Assembly: GCA_963815645.1 (NCBI GenBank)
Contig: CAWFHL010000001.1
Coordinates: 2,046,001 to 2,110,000, forward strand
DNA: 64,000 nt
Source of the DNA: JBBRHQ01 sp963815645
GTDB taxonomy: Bacteria > Actinomycetota > Thermoleophilia > Solirubrobacterales > 70-9
Direction: 5' to 3'
Shown here: positions 8,479 to 21,681 of the stretch, in pieces
Layout: every line of letters begins with the position of its first letter
How positions within the stretch are numbered: the stretch's first letter is position 1
Made by a program: the position numbers and the translations under genes
Notes under the pieces: model-generated
The model's input: only the letters and a program-made list of their open reading frames with translations
What the model was told of the DNA's origin: nothing
Databases searched by the model: none

Positions 8479-10044
8479 GTGGAGAGCGCCGCGGCCACCG
8501 CCAACGGGGACCGGCTTGCTCCCGGCACGGTGATGGCTCTGGTCGCGATGGGGCTCGGCGTGCTGGTGATCGCCAACGACTTCACCGCGCTGAACGTCGC
8601 GCTTCCCTCGATCGAGCACGACCTCGATACCGACGTCGGCACCACTCAGTGGGTGATCAACGCCTACGCGCTGACCTTCGGCATGGCGATCGTCACCGGC
8701 GGAAAGCTCGCCGACATGTTTGGTCGCCGCAGGGTCTTCTTCATCGGCTCGGTGATCTTCGCCGTCTTCTCGGTCGCCGGCGGCTTCGCTCCCAACACCG
8801 GCCTGCTGATCGCCGCCCGGGTTGGAATGGGGATCGGCGGGGCGCTGATGTGGCCGGCGATCCTAGGCATGACCTTCGCCGCCCTGCCTGAGTCGAAGGC
8901 CGGGCTCGCCGGCGGGCTGATTCTCGGCGCAGCGGGGGTCGGCAACGCCATGGGCCCGCTGATCGGCGGCGCCCTCAGCGACCTCGCCAGCTGGCGCTGG
9001 ATCTTTTTCCTCAACGTCCCGATCGCCGCCCTGGCGATCCTCGTCACCTACCTCAAGGTCCACCAGCCGCCGGTCGAGGTGGACGAGCGGCGGATCGACT
9101 ACGGCGGAATCACCACGCTCTCCCTCTCCCTCGTCTTCCTCCTGGTCGGGATGGACCAGGCTGCCGACTGGGGCTGGGGCGACCCCAGGGTGGTCGGCCT
9201 GTTCATCGCCGCAGTGGTGCTGGCGGTCGCCTTCGCTTTTGTCGAGCCGCGGATGAGAGCGGCGGCGCTGGTCCCCGGCGACATCATCCGCAACCGGCCC
9301 TTCACCGCCGCATGCATGGCCACCCTTCTGATGTCGGCGGTCTTCTTCACCACGGTCCTCTACGCGCCGCAGCTGATGCAGAAAATCCTCGGCTACTCAC
9401 CGCTCAAGTCGGGGGTCGGGATGCTGCCGATGCTCGCGGTCTTCGCCTTGACCTCGTTCGTCGCCGGCCCGCTCTACAACAGGATCGGCGGCAAGACCGT
9501 GGTCACCGCCGGCTCGGTCGGGCTCGTGGTCGGCCCCTTTCTGCTCTCGCAATTCGGCGCGGACTCCGGCTACGGAGCTCTGGTGCCGGGCCTGGTGATC
9601 ACCGGCCTCGGCGTCGGCCTCTTCTATCCATCCGTGACCACCGCCGCGGTCACCGCGCTGGATCCCTCCCGCTCGAGCCTCGCCGGCGGCATCGTCTATA
9701 TGTTCCAGATCGGCGGCGGGGCCGTCGGTCTCGGGTTGGCGACGACGATCTTCACCACCACCTCGCAGAGCCAGGTCGCCGACGACGGGCTCAAGCAAGG
9801 GCTGCATCTGAGCGAGGGCCAGGCGGCCGTCGTCCACGGCTCGCTCGCCGGCACCGACACCGGCCAGCAGGTGATCCATCAGTTCCCTGATGCGGCGAAC
9901 AAACTCATCGACGTGGTGCGCGAGTCGTTCGTCTCCGGCGTCTCGACCGCGTTCGAGGTGATCTCGGCGATCGCCGTCGGCGGTCTGGTCGTATCCCTGC
10001 TCTTCGTCGGCGGCTCGCTGCTCGGCGGCCGCCCGCGAGAGTGA
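8479..10044 (+). CDS. MFS drug:H+ antiporter, DHA2 (EmrB/QacA) family
   Basis: 521 residues with 14 predicted membrane helices. Family marks include LNVALPSIEHDLDTDVGTTQW at the first helix/loop (acidic D1 region), GGKLADMFGRRRVFFIG (motif A), LGAAGVGNAMGPLIGGAL (motif C, typical of antiporters) and WRWIFFLNVPIA. It should export a drug or other small hydrophobic molecule. The gene stands alone and ends at a strong hairpin. Confidence 0.93.
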   Translation: MESAAATANGDRLAPGTVMALVAMGLGVLVIANDFTALNVALPSIEHDLDTDVGTTQWVINAYALTFGMAIVTGGKLADMFGRRRVFFIGSVIFAVFSVAGGFAPNTGLLIAARVGMGIGGALMWPAILGMTFAALPESKAGLAGGLILGAAGVGNAMGPLIGGALSDLASWRWIFFLNVPIAALAILVTYLKVHQPPVEVDERRIDYGGITTLSLSLVFLLVGMDQAADWGWGDPRVVGLFIAAVVLAVAFAFVEPRMRAAALVPGDIIRNRPFTAACMATLLMSAVFFTTVLYAPQLMQKILGYSPLKSGVGMLPMLAVFALTSFVAGPLYNRIGGKTVVTAGSVGLVVGPFLLSQFGADSGYGALVPGLVITGLGVGLFYPSVTTAAVTALDPSRSSLAGGIVYMFQIGGGAVGLGLATTIFTTTSQSQVADDGLKQGLHLSEGQAAVVHGSLAGTDTGQQVIHQFPDAANKLIDVVRESFVSGVSTAFEVISAIAVGGLVVSLLFVGGSLLGGRPRE

Positions 10045-10070
10045 AGTTCCTCTCACCAGGAGAGGAACTT
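10044..10070 (+). terminator. Hairpin terminator after MFS gene
   Basis: AAGTTCCTCTC and GAGAGGAACTT form a perfect 11-bp stem with a 5-base loop, starting at the MFS stop codon. There is no long T run, as is common in high-GC actinobacteria. It lies between convergent genes. Confidence 0.75.
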
Positions 10071-10094
10071 GAAGTCGCGCGGCGGGGGGCCGGG

Positions 10095-10940
10095 CTAGAT
10101 CGTGCCCGGCTCGGGGGCGCCCTTACGGCGGCGCACCGCTGACTCGAGCTCGGCCGCGGTGAAGCCGCCGACCGCCTCGCCCTCGGTCGCGTAGCGGTAC
10201 AGCGCCACCCCGAAGATGCCGGAGAGGGCGCGGGAGACGAGCGCGGCGACGGCGATCACGATCGCCCCGATCACCAGCAGCAGGGCCCCGACGTAGCTGC
10301 TCTGCGACCAGACCGCGAGCCCGGCGGCGACGAGGATCGCGCCGGGCAGCACGCCGAGCAGGAAGACGGCGCCGCCGATCGCGACGTTGCCGGTGATCTG
10401 TTGTCCCCAGCGGGCCCGGAACAGCCCGGCGGAGCGCTTCAGCGTCTCCAGCGGCCCCGTCCCCTCGAGGGCGATCACCGGGACCGCCAGGAAGGTGATC
10501 AGCGACCAGCCGATGTCGAGCAGCCGGCCGAAGATCTGTCCGAAGATCCCGCCCTCGCTCTCCAGCGCGCTGAGCACCAGGCCGACGATCGTCGAAACCG
10601 CCGCCCAGGCGGCGATCTGGCCGAACCGCGAACGGGCCACGGCGAGTCCCTCACCGACGCCGGCCTCCTGGCCCCTGAAGATCATCTCGGCCGCGGCGGC
10701 GAGGCCGACGCTGAAGTAGATCCCCACCAGGGCCAGCAGGTAGAAGCCGATCACAGCGAGTGGGGCCCCCGCAGCGGTCTTGTCGTCACTGATCAGGTAG
10801 ATCCCCGGGCCGAGGACGATCACGGCGCAGACGATCGTCGCCGCGGCCCCGTATAGCGGGAAGCGGATCAGCGCAGGGTGCTCGCGCAGCAGCGCCCAGC
10901 TCTTCTTGGTCAGCTCCCAGCCCTTGCGGATGCGGCTCAT
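10095..10940 (-). CDS. Polytopic membrane protein, DUF6159-like
   Basis: 281 residues starting MSRIRKGWELTKKSWALLRE, followed by about six hydrophobic segments. LAVPVIALEGTGPLETLKRS precedes the amphipathic FRARWGQQITG region, a pattern I associate with the DUF6159 group of membrane proteins. The C-terminal ~35 residues are charged and cytoplasmic (RRRKGAPEPGTI). No enzymatic motif is seen. The gene is monocistronic and convergent to the MFS gene. Confidence 0.75.
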   Translation of the reverse strand: MSRIRKGWELTKKSWALLREHPALIRFPLYGAAATIVCAVIVLGPGIYLISDDKTAAGAPLAVIGFYLLALVGIYFSVGLAAAAEMIFRGQEAGVGEGLAVARSRFGQIAAWAAVSTIVGLVLSALESEGGIFGQIFGRLLDIGWSLITFLAVPVIALEGTGPLETLKRSAGLFRARWGQQITGNVAIGGAVFLLGVLPGAILVAAGLAVWSQSSYVGALLLVIGAIVIAVAALVSRALSGIFGVALYRYATEGEAVGGFTAAELESAVRRRKGAPEPGTI

Positions 10941-11029
10941 GCGTGACTACCTGCTTTCGGTCTGGCTGTCTCCGGCTCGATCTCCCGCCTCCTATCGGCG
11001 CCGCGCGGCGCGAGTTGAGCGGTGGCCGA

Positions 11030-12448
11030 TCACCCCCGGGCGGCGATTCCCGGCGTCCTGATCACCCCGCGGCTCTCGAAGTAGTCCCATTCCTGCTCTC
11101 CCAGGTCGGTCGCCGGCGGGTCTGCGTAGACCCACTCGCGCATGATCCGGTACCAGTTGCGCCGCGCCCGCAACTGGCCGAGGACGGCGACGACCCCGAT
11201 CTCCATGCGGCGGCCCATCAGCTCCTCGGCGGGCACCGCCTCGCGCCTCATCAGGTCGAAGTACTCCGAGCGCGGGTCGTGGGTCGACTCGATGATCCCC
11301 ATCACCCGGGTCGCGTCGATCTCGATCTCGGCGTCCTCCATGTACCAGCCGCCGACCGCCTTGACGTGCGCCATCAGCCGCTCGGCGTCGAGCTTCGACG
11401 GGTTCTTGACGAAGCCGAGGTCGTGCAGCGATGAGCGCAGCTCTTCGGGGTCGTCGCGGACGATCGCGTCGATCGCCCTCTGCTCGAGGGTGATCTGCTC
11501 GAGGTCAAGCCGCTTGGTCATGCCGAAGTCGAGGAAGGCGACGCGGCCGTCGTCCATGAGGATGAAGTTGCCGGGGTGGGGGTCGGCATTGAAGTGCTGC
11601 AGGTGGTAGATCGATCCGAAGCTGCCGCGGAAGACGATCTCGCCGAAGCGGCTCCGCTGCTCGGCGGGGAGCTGCTTGACCTGCTCAAACTGCATCCCCT
11701 CGACGTACTCGGTGACCAGCACCCTGCGGCGCGAGAGCCGGGTGAGGACGTCGGGGACGTAGATGAAGGGATGGTCGCGGTAGGCGCGCGCGAAGCTGCG
11801 CTGATTCTGTGCCTCGTACTCGTAGTCGAGCTCCTCGAGCACCCGCTCCCGGATTTCGTCGGCGATCGCCTTGGCGTCGAGGCCGGGGGCGAGCGCCTTG
11901 GCCAGCCGTACCACGGTGCCGGCGTTGCGCAGGTCGGCGTCGAGCACCTCGGCGATCCCCGGGTACTGGATCTTCACCGCGACCCGGCGGCCGTCGAGCA
12001 GCTCGGCCCGGTGCACCTGCCCGATCGACGCCGCGGCGAAGGCCTCGCGCTCGAACTCGGCGAACAGCTCCTCCAGCGGCTCGCCGTCGTATTCGGACTC
12101 CAGCACCTTGACAACCTTCTCCCAGGGCATCGGCGGGGCGTCGGTGCGTAGCTTCGCGAGCTGCTCTTGATAGATCTCGCGGTAGTCCTCGGGGATGAAC
12201 TCAGTGTCGATGAAGGAGGCAAACTGCCCCAGCTTCATCGCCGCCCCCTTCATCTGCCCGAGGGCGGCGACCATCTTCATCGCCGTCTCGGCGTGGCGCT
12301 GCTCGAGCCGCCGGTGCCCGGAGCTCTCGGAGCGCGCCACATTCGCCGCTTTCGTCCCGGCGTAGCGCGCTCCCTGGGCGCCGAGCACCGAGCCGAGCTT
12401 GGCGGAGCGCCGCACTCGGCCCTTGGGAATCTTCGATTCGTCGGCCAT
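11030..12448 (-). CDS. ABC1/UbiB-type atypical kinase
   Basis: 472 residues from ATG 12448 (MADESKIPKGRVRRSAKLG). ABC1 family motifs are in order: MKGAAMKLGQFASFID (KxGQ), AAASIGQVHRAEL (alanine-rich loop), VAVKIQYPG (ATP lysine), HFNADPHPGNFILM (catalytic loop) and VAFLDFGMTKRL (DFG). These proteins are ATP-binding regulators of quinone or isoprenoid-lipid metabolism. The actinobacterial role is not settled. It is divergent from rplY across a 128-bp gap holding a 41-bp dyad repeat. Confidence 0.92.
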   Translation of the reverse strand: MADESKIPKGRVRRSAKLGSVLGAQGARYAGTKAANVARSESSGHRRLEQRHAETAMKMVAALGQMKGAAMKLGQFASFIDTEFIPEDYREIYQEQLAKLRTDAPPMPWEKVVKVLESEYDGEPLEELFAEFEREAFAAASIGQVHRAELLDGRRVAVKIQYPGIAEVLDADLRNAGTVVRLAKALAPGLDAKAIADEIRERVLEELDYEYEAQNQRSFARAYRDHPFIYVPDVLTRLSRRRVLVTEYVEGMQFEQVKQLPAEQRSRFGEIVFRGSFGSIYHLQHFNADPHPGNFILMDDGRVAFLDFGMTKRLDLEQITLEQRAIDAIVRDDPEELRSSLHDLGFVKNPSKLDAERLMAHVKAVGGWYMEDAEIEIDATRVMGIIESTHDPRSEYFDLMRREAVPAEELMGRRMEIGVVAVLGQLRARRNWYRIMREWVYADPPATDLGEQEWDYFESRGVIRTPGIAARG

Positions 12449-12474
12449 CGGCCAAGAATCCCACACGCCTGACG

Positions 12475-12515
12475 TGGGACCTTTCAGCCGCGGTAGGCGC
12501 GGTTCAAAGGTCCCA
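12475..12515. repeat. 41-bp dyad repeat, copy 1
   Basis: TGGGACCTTT at the left and AAAGGTCCCA at the right form a perfect 10-bp inverted repeat around a 21-base centre (CAGCCGCGGTAGGCGCGGTTC). It lies 26 bp upstream of the ABC1 kinase start and 61 bp upstream of rplY. A second copy of the same 41-bp length lies at 28613, with conserved central bases as well. Confidence 0.75.
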
Positions 12516-12576
12516 CCCCGGTCGGAGTGTGGCGGGAGGGATGAGCGACGCGCGTTTCTCTATCCTCTGCCCGCCG

Positions 12577-13287
12577 ATGGCCTCCGATCGCGCCACACTT
12601 CAAGCCGCTGCACGAACCGAGTTCGGCTCCCGCACCAGCCGCCGCCTGCGCCGTGGAGGGCTGGTCCCCGGCGTCGTCTACAGCGGCGGCGAGGATGCCC
12701 GCCCGTTCCAGGTGCCGGAGCGGGTGGCGCAGCAGGTGATCTCCGCGGGACACGCCCTCTTCGACCTCGAGATCGAGGGCTCGGCCGCGGTTCCGGTGGT
12801 GGTCAAGGAGCAGCAGCGCCACCCGGTTCGGGGCGGCCTCCAGCACCTCGACCTCCAGGAGGTGCGGCTCGACCAGGAGATCGAGGCCGAGGTCTCGATC
12901 GAGCTCGAGGGGACCGAGGAGGCTCCCGGGGTCAAGGAGGGGGGCGTGATGGAGCACGTCACCCGGGAGGTCACGGTGGAGGCGCTGCCGGCCGAGATTC
13001 CCGACCGGATCGTCGTCGACGTCTCCGCGATGGAGATCAACGACACCCTGCAGCTCTCCTCGGTGAGCGCGCCCTCAGGGGTCAGGTTCGTCGCCGACGA
13101 GCCCGAGGAAGTGACGATCGCGACCCTCTCTCCGCCAAGGGTCGAGGAGGAGCCCGAGCCCGAGCTGGAGGAGGAGGCCGAGCTGGTCGGCGAGGACGGA
13201 GAGCCGATCGAGGGCGAGGAGCCCGCGGCCGATGCCGAGCAGCCAGAGCCGGCCGAGGCGGACTCGGACGACTCCGACGGGGAGTAG
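12577..13287 (+). CDS. rplY: Ribosomal protein bL25, TL5/Ctc long form
   Basis: 236 residues from ATG 12577. N-terminal L25 domain: FGSRTSRRLRRGGLVPGVVY, VVVKEQQRHPVRGGLQHLDL. Then the TL5 C-terminal beta domain (GVKEGGVMEHVTREVTVEAL, IPDRIVVDVSAMEINDTLQL). The last ~65 residues are a very acidic E/P-rich tail, usual in actinobacterial CTC proteins. It binds 5S rRNA. It is the first gene of the rplY-pth-ECH run, the order seen in many Gram-positive genomes. Confidence 0.93.
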   Translation: MASDRATLQAAARTEFGSRTSRRLRRGGLVPGVVYSGGEDARPFQVPERVAQQVISAGHALFDLEIEGSAAVPVVVKEQQRHPVRGGLQHLDLQEVRLDQEIEAEVSIELEGTEEAPGVKEGGVMEHVTREVTVEALPAEIPDRIVVDVSAMEINDTLQLSSVSAPSGVRFVADEPEEVTIATLSPPRVEEEPEPELEEEAELVGEDGEPIEGEEPAADAEQPEPAEADSDDSDGE

Positions 13288-13289
13288 CC

Positions 13290-13940
13290 CTGTCGATCTT
13301 CCGCCGCCGGCGAGGCCCCGAGGAGGCCGAGGGCGGCGAGCGCATCCTGATCATCGGCCTCGGCAACCCGGGCCCCCGCTACGAGCGAACCCGGCACAAC
13401 CTCGGCTCCCGGATCGCCGCCGAGCTGGCGCGCCGCTGGGAGCTGCCGAAGCCCAGGCAGCGCTACGGCGGGTTGATCAGCGAGGGGAGGACGGGCCCGG
13501 GCGGGCCACGGGTGGCGGTGCTGATCCCCCAGACCTACATGAACGAGTCCGGCTCCGCCGCCGGGCCGGCGCGCGGCGAGCTGCGGGCGCCACTCGATCA
13601 CGTCATCGTCCTGCACGACGAGATCGACCTCGACTTCGGCGACGTACGGGTGCGGCAGGGCGGCGGGCTCGCAGGCCACAACGGCTTGAAGAGCCTTCGC
13701 CATGGCCTCGGCGGTGCCGAGTTCTGGCGGGTCAGGGCCGGGGTGGGGCGCCCGGATTCGACCGACCCGGAGGTCGTCTCCCAGCATGTCCTCTCCCGCT
13801 TCGCCGAGCCCCCCGAGGAGGTCGAGGCCCTGGTGGCCGAGGCCGCCGACGAGGCCGAGCGGCTAATCGAGCGGATCGCCGAAGCGAAGGCCGAGGCCGC
13901 ATCCGACACGTACCGAGGGGGGCGATCGTGGATGAGCTGA
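13290..13940 (+). CDS. pth: Peptidyl-tRNA hydrolase
   Basis: About 216 residues. Pth motifs: LIIGLGNPGPRYERTRHNLG (catalytic His), PQTYMNESGSAAG, VLHDEIDLDFGDVRVRQGGG, LAGHNGLKSLRHGLGGAEFWR, GVGRPDSTDPEVVSQHVLS. It recycles peptidyl-tRNA. The N-terminus (SIFRRRRGPEEAEGGER) has no ATG, GTG or TTG. CTG 13290 with GGGGAG five bases upstream is the best start and lies two bases after the rplY stop. The 3' end overlaps the next gene. Confidence 0.92.
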   Translation: MSIFRRRRGPEEAEGGERILIIGLGNPGPRYERTRHNLGSRIAAELARRWELPKPRQRYGGLISEGRTGPGGPRVAVLIPQTYMNESGSAAGPARGELRAPLDHVIVLHDEIDLDFGDVRVRQGGGLAGHNGLKSLRHGLGGAEFWRVRAGVGRPDSTDPEVVSQHVLSRFAEPPEEVEALVAEAADEAERLIERIAEAKAEAASDTYRGGRSWMS

Positions 13941-14651
13941 GCAGCTACGAGCTCAGCGGCGGAGGGCATCGCGGTGCTGCGGCTGCAGCGCCCTGAGGCC
14001 CGCAACGCGATCAACACCCAGATGCTGGCCGAGATGCTCGAGCACCTGACCGTCGCCGCCGGAGACGATTCGGCGCGGGTGCTGGTCATCTCTTCGGCCG
14101 ACCACATCGGGCTCTCGGCCGGTGCCGATGTCCGCGAGGAGCTGGACGAGGACGGCAGGGTGCGCCGCATGGAGCTGTTCGCAGACCTCTACGACGCGAT
14201 CACCGCCTTCCCGAAGCCGACCATCGCGGTCTGCCACGGCGACGTCGTCGGCGGCGGCGCCGAGATCGCGGTCGCCTGCGACATGAGAGTCGGCGGTTCC
14301 AATCTGAGGATGCGCTTCCCAGGCGCGGCGCTCGGGGTGCCGGTCGGGCCGGCACGGCTGGTCACCCTCTGCGGTCTGGCCACGGCCAAGTACCTGCTGC
14401 TCAGCTCGCGCACGGTCGGGGCGGAGGAGGCGCTGCGGCTCGGCCTCGTCAACCGGGTCGCGCCGGCGGCCGGGACCGAGGAGGCCGCGCTCGATCTCGC
14501 CGCCGAGGTCGCCGCCCACCCGCCCGAGGCCGTTGCGCGGATCAAGCGGATGCTGCACGAATGGGATGCGGTCGAGGAGCGCTCCCGGGCCGAGGGGCAT
14601 GGGCAGGTCGAGTGGCAGCGCTCCGGCCCCGGGCTCCCGTTTCGCGACTAA
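13928..14651 (+). CDS. Enoyl-CoA hydratase/isomerase family protein, one frameshift
   Basis: About 240 residues. GTG 13928 (VDELSSYELS) lies inside the end of pth. After ELS an extra G near 13958 breaks the frame, and the protein resumes at AEGIAVLRLQRPEARNAINT. Crotonase features follow: the oxyanion-hole region SADHIGLSAGADV and CHGDVVGGGAEIAVACDMRV, then FPGAALGVPVGPA and LGLVNRVAPA. The usual catalytic glutamates of true hydratases are not obvious, so substrate and reaction are uncertain. The indel is probably a sequence error. Confidence 0.82.
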
Positions 14652-14720
14652 CCCCCCGCCGACGGAATCGATCCCTCGACCCCGGCGAGCGGCGCGATCG
14701 GCGAGGCTAGCCTTCAGAAC

Positions 14721-18124
<3,404 letters not shown>

Positions 18125-18128
<4 letters not shown>

Positions 18129-19475
18129 GTCCCGATCCGAAGAAGCCGAAGGCTCAGGCCAAGGCGCCAACCTCCGCCCGGGACCGGGACCGCGCCCGGC
18201 GCCTGGGCATGCTGATCTTCGGCGTCCTGCCTGCGTCGCCCTGTTCGTCGGCTTCGCGGTCGCCCAGGGAGTCTCCGGCGCGCCAACCGTTCCCTCGGAC
18301 TCGATCGCCGTGGTCGAGGACGCCGCCGCCGGGACCTCGCCGATCACCAAGGAGCAGTTCGACCGCGCCCTGAAGCAGACTGCGGCGCGATCGGGCTCGC
18401 AGACGGTTCCGAAGCCGAGCAGCAAGCAGTACTCGCGACATCAGGGACGCGGCGATCGGCGACCTGCTCGACACCGTCTGGATCCAGTCGGAGGCGGCGG
18501 AGCAGGGGATAACGGTGAGCGACCAGAAGGTCGCCAAGTCGCTGGCATCGATCAAGAAGCAGAACTTCCGCACCGAGGCCGAGTACCAGCAGTTCATCAA
18601 GCGCTCGGGCTACACCCAGAAGGACATCGACCTGCGGGTGAGGCTGCAGCTGCTCAGCACGGCGATCCAGACCAAGGTCTCGAAGGACGCCCCCTCGGTA
18701 TCCGACAGCCAGGTCCAGGACTACTACGACGCGGCCAAGTCCCAGTTCTCGGTCCCCGAGACCCGCGACGTCCGTTTGGTGCTCAACAAGGACCAGGCGA
18801 AGGTCGAGCAGGCGAAGTCGGCCCTGGAGGCCGACGACTCGGCGGCCAGCTGGAAGAAGGTCGCGAAGCAGTACTCGACCGATCCGAGCTCGAAGGACAA
18901 CGGCGGCCTCCGCCAGGGGCTGACCGACGGGCTGCTCGAGGACCCGCTGAACGGCGAGGTCTTCGGCGCCGATGTCGGGCAAGATCGAGGGCCCGGTGAA
19001 GACCAAGCTCGGCTATTACGTGTTCGAGGTCGACAAGGTCTCACCGGCCACCACCCAGCCGCTTTCCAAGGTCGAGCAGCAGATCCGCACCCAGCTCCAG
19101 CAGCAGGCGCAGCAGAGCGCCTTCTCGCAGTTCGTTTCCAACTACGGCACCAAGTGGCAGTCGCGCACCTTCTGCGCATCCGGCTACGTGATCAACCGCT
19201 GCGCCAACTACAAGGGCAGCGGCCATCCCGACGGCGCCCAGCCCGCCTGCTACGAGGCCAACCCCAAGGGCGGCCTGCCGGAGTCCTGCCCGGCGCCGGT
19301 GCTGGCGCTCTCGCCGGCCCTTCCCGGGACGGTGTCGGTGCTCACCCCGCAGGGAACGCGACTGCCGCAGCGGCCGGTCCCTGCGGGTCTCAAGCCGGTG
19401 CGTTCGGCGGCCGGGGCCGGGTTGCAGGGAGTGCCGGGCGCGACCGCGCCCGGGGCGGTCCCGACCTCTCCCTAG
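18125..19475 (+). CDS. SurA/PrsA-like peptidyl-prolyl cis-trans isomerase, frameshifted
   Basis: About 445 residues in several frame segments. GTG 18125 overlaps the mfd stop. An N-terminal membrane anchor (LGMLIFGVL, resuming CVALFVGFAVAQG) is followed by a SurA-N-like helical region (LLDTVWIQSEAAEQGITVSD; VSDSQVQDYYDAAKSQFSVP) and a parvulin domain (WKKVAKQYSTDPSSKDNGG; GKIEGPVKTKLGYYVFEV). It should help fold exported proteins at the outer face of the membrane. The C-terminus is an unusual Cys-containing, Pro/Ala-rich tail (FCASGYVINRCANYKG...). Frame breaks fall near 18230, 18440 and 18970. Confidence 0.82.
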
Positions 19476-19486
19476 ATTCAGGGCCG

Positions 19487-20328
19487 GTGTCCGACCCGGA
19501 GCGCAGCGCCGAAGCCGTCGGCCGGCTCGACGCGATCACCCGGCGGCTGCGGACCGAGTGCCCCTGGGACCGTGAGCAGGACGAGCGCTCGATCGTCCCC
19601 CACACAGTCGAGGAGGCCTACGAGCTGGCAGAGGCGGCGGAGGCCGGCGACGACGCGAAGCTCCTCGACGAGCTCGGCGACGTGCTCTTCCAGGTCCACT
19701 TCCTCTCGCTGCTGCTGGAGGAGCGGGGGGCGGGCGACATGGCCTCGGTCGCCGATCACTGCCGCGCCAAGCTGATCCGTCGGCACCCCCACGTCTTCGG
19801 GTCGGGGGAGGAAGGTTCGGACGCCTCGGCCGCGGGTCCTGTCGCGGGGGAGGAAACCTCGTCCTCGCAGGCTGCGGGCGCGCCACCCGCGGAAGAGGCG
19901 CCGGAGGCTCACTCCCTGGACGCAGGCGCTGTGCTGGGCCAGTGGGATCGGATCAAGCGGGAGGTGGAGGGCCAGGGACCGCGGTGAGTCTCTTCGCCGA
20001 AGTGCCGGAGAACCTGCCGGCGCTGCTTTATGCGCGGAAGTTGCAGCGCCGAGCTGCGAACCGGAGTGAGGACGCTGGGTTGAGCCCGAGTTCGTTGGAG
20101 GCGGCGGGGCGGGCTCGGGAGGCGCTCGCCGAGCTCGAGGCTCGGGCCGCCGAGGGGGCCGACGCGGGGCCGACCACCTCCTCGGAGACCCGCGAGGCGA
20201 TCGAGCGGGCGCTCGGCGAAGCCCTGTTCGCGACCGTGGACGCCGCCCGCCAGCTGCGCTGCGACCCCGAGCTGGCGTTGCGGGCGGCGGCATCGCGCTA
20301 CAGGCATCGGGTGGAGAGCGCCAACTGA
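19487..20328 (+). CDS. mazG: Nucleoside triphosphate pyrophosphohydrolase MazG, one frameshift
   Basis: About 280 residues. GTG 19487. The first MazG domain is complete: RLRTECPWDREQDERSIVPH, EEAYELAEAAEAGDDAKLLD, ELGDVLFQVHFLSLLLEE. A ~40-residue Ala/Glu/Ser insert follows, then WDRIKREVEGQG. The frame then ends at 19987, while the second domain (EVPENLPALLYARKLQRRAA; LGEALFATVDAARQLRCDPE) continues in the adjacent frame to 20328. A GTG at 19984 overlapping the stop could start a separate second subunit, but single-chain MazG with a one-base error is simpler. It cleans up non-canonical NTPs. mazG beside eno is a common order. Confidence 0.85.
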
Positions 20329-20347
20329 AAGACTGCCGGTGGATTCG

Positions 20348-21645
20348 ATGAGCCAGATCGAGCAGATCCACGCCCGCCAGATCCTCGACTCGCGAGGCAA
20401 CCCCACGGTCGAGGTCGAGGTGGCGCTGCGATCGGGGGCGCGCGGCACAGCGGCGATCCCTTCCGGCGCCTCGACCGGGGAGTTCGAGGCGGTCGAGCTG
20501 CGCGACGGAGGCGAGGCCTGGGGCGGCAAGGGGGTCGGGCAGGCGGTCGCCAACGTCAACGGGGAGATCGCCGAGACGTTGAGCGGCGCCCGTGCGGCCG
20601 AGCAGGGTGCCCTGGACCGGACGATGATCGAGCTCGATGGCACCCCGAACAAGGGAAGGCTGGGCGCCAACGCGATCCTCGGGGTGTCGCTCGCCGCGGC
20701 CAAGGCCGCCGCCGTCGACGCCGAGCAACCGCTCTACCTTTACCTCGCCGAGCTCTACGGCGGCGGAGAGCCCGCGGTGCTGCCGGTGCCGATGATGAAC
20801 GTGCTGAACGGCGGTGCTCACGCGGACAACTCGGTCGACTTCCAGGAGTTCATGATCGTCCCGGCCGGAGCCGGCAGCTTCTCCGAGTGCCTGCGCATCG
20901 GGGCGGAGATCTATCCACGCGCTGAAGAAGAGTCTCGCCTCGAAGGGACTCGCCACGGCGATCGGCGACGAGGGGGGTTTCGCACCCGACCTTCCTTCCA
21001 ACGATGCAGCCCTTGAGGCGCTGGTCGAGGGCATCACCTCGGCCGGGTACGAGCCCGGCTCCGACGTCTTCATTGCGCTTGACCCAGCCACCAGCGAGAT
21101 CTTCATCGACGGCTCCTACGTCCTGGAACATGAAGATCGAACTCTCTCAGCCGAGGAGATCACCGCCTACTGGGAGGAGGCGATACGACCGCTACCCCGT
21201 CGTTTCGCTCGAAGACGGAATGGCGGAGGAGGACTGGGATGGTTGGGCTCTGCTGACGGATCGGCTCGGCAAGCGCGTGCAACTCGTCGGCGACGACAAC
21301 TTCGTCACAAACCCCGAGCGTTTGCAGCGCGGCATCGAGGCGGAGGTCGGCAATTCGATCCTCGTGAAGCTCAACCAGATCGGCACACTCACCGAGACCC
21401 TGGAGACAATTCGGATGGCCCACGATGCCGGCTACACCGCGGTCATATCCCATCGCTCGGGGGAGACCGAGGACACGACGATCGCCGATCTCGCCGTGGG
21501 GACCGGGGCGGGGCAGATCAAGACAGGGGCGCCGTCGCGCTCTGACCGGGTGGCGAAATACAACCGGCTGCTGCGGATCGAGGAGGAGCTCGGCTCCGCG
21601 GCGACCTTCCCAGGAATGCAGGCGTTCGCCCAGCGGTTCGGTTAG
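20348..21645 (+). CDS. eno: Enolase, two frameshifts
   Basis: About 430 residues from ATG 20348. It interconverts 2-phosphoglycerate and phosphoenolpyruvate. Motifs: ARQILDSRGNPTVEVEV, IPSGASTGEFEAVELRD, LPVPMMNVLNGGAHADNSVD, GDEGGFAPDLPSNDAAL, IALDPATSEI, VSLEDGMAEEDW, VGDDNFVTNPERLQ, LVKLNQIGTLTET and SHRSGETEDTTIADLAVG. The frame breaks at 20915 (TATCCAC, one C too many: GAEIY then HALKKSLASKGL) and near 21180 (one G too many before RYDRYPVVSLED). With both corrected the protein is full length with all catalytic residues, so these look like consensus errors. Confidence 0.94.
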
Positions 21646-21681
21646 TGAAGGCATGCGGGCCTCGACCGCGAAGGGGCGGTC

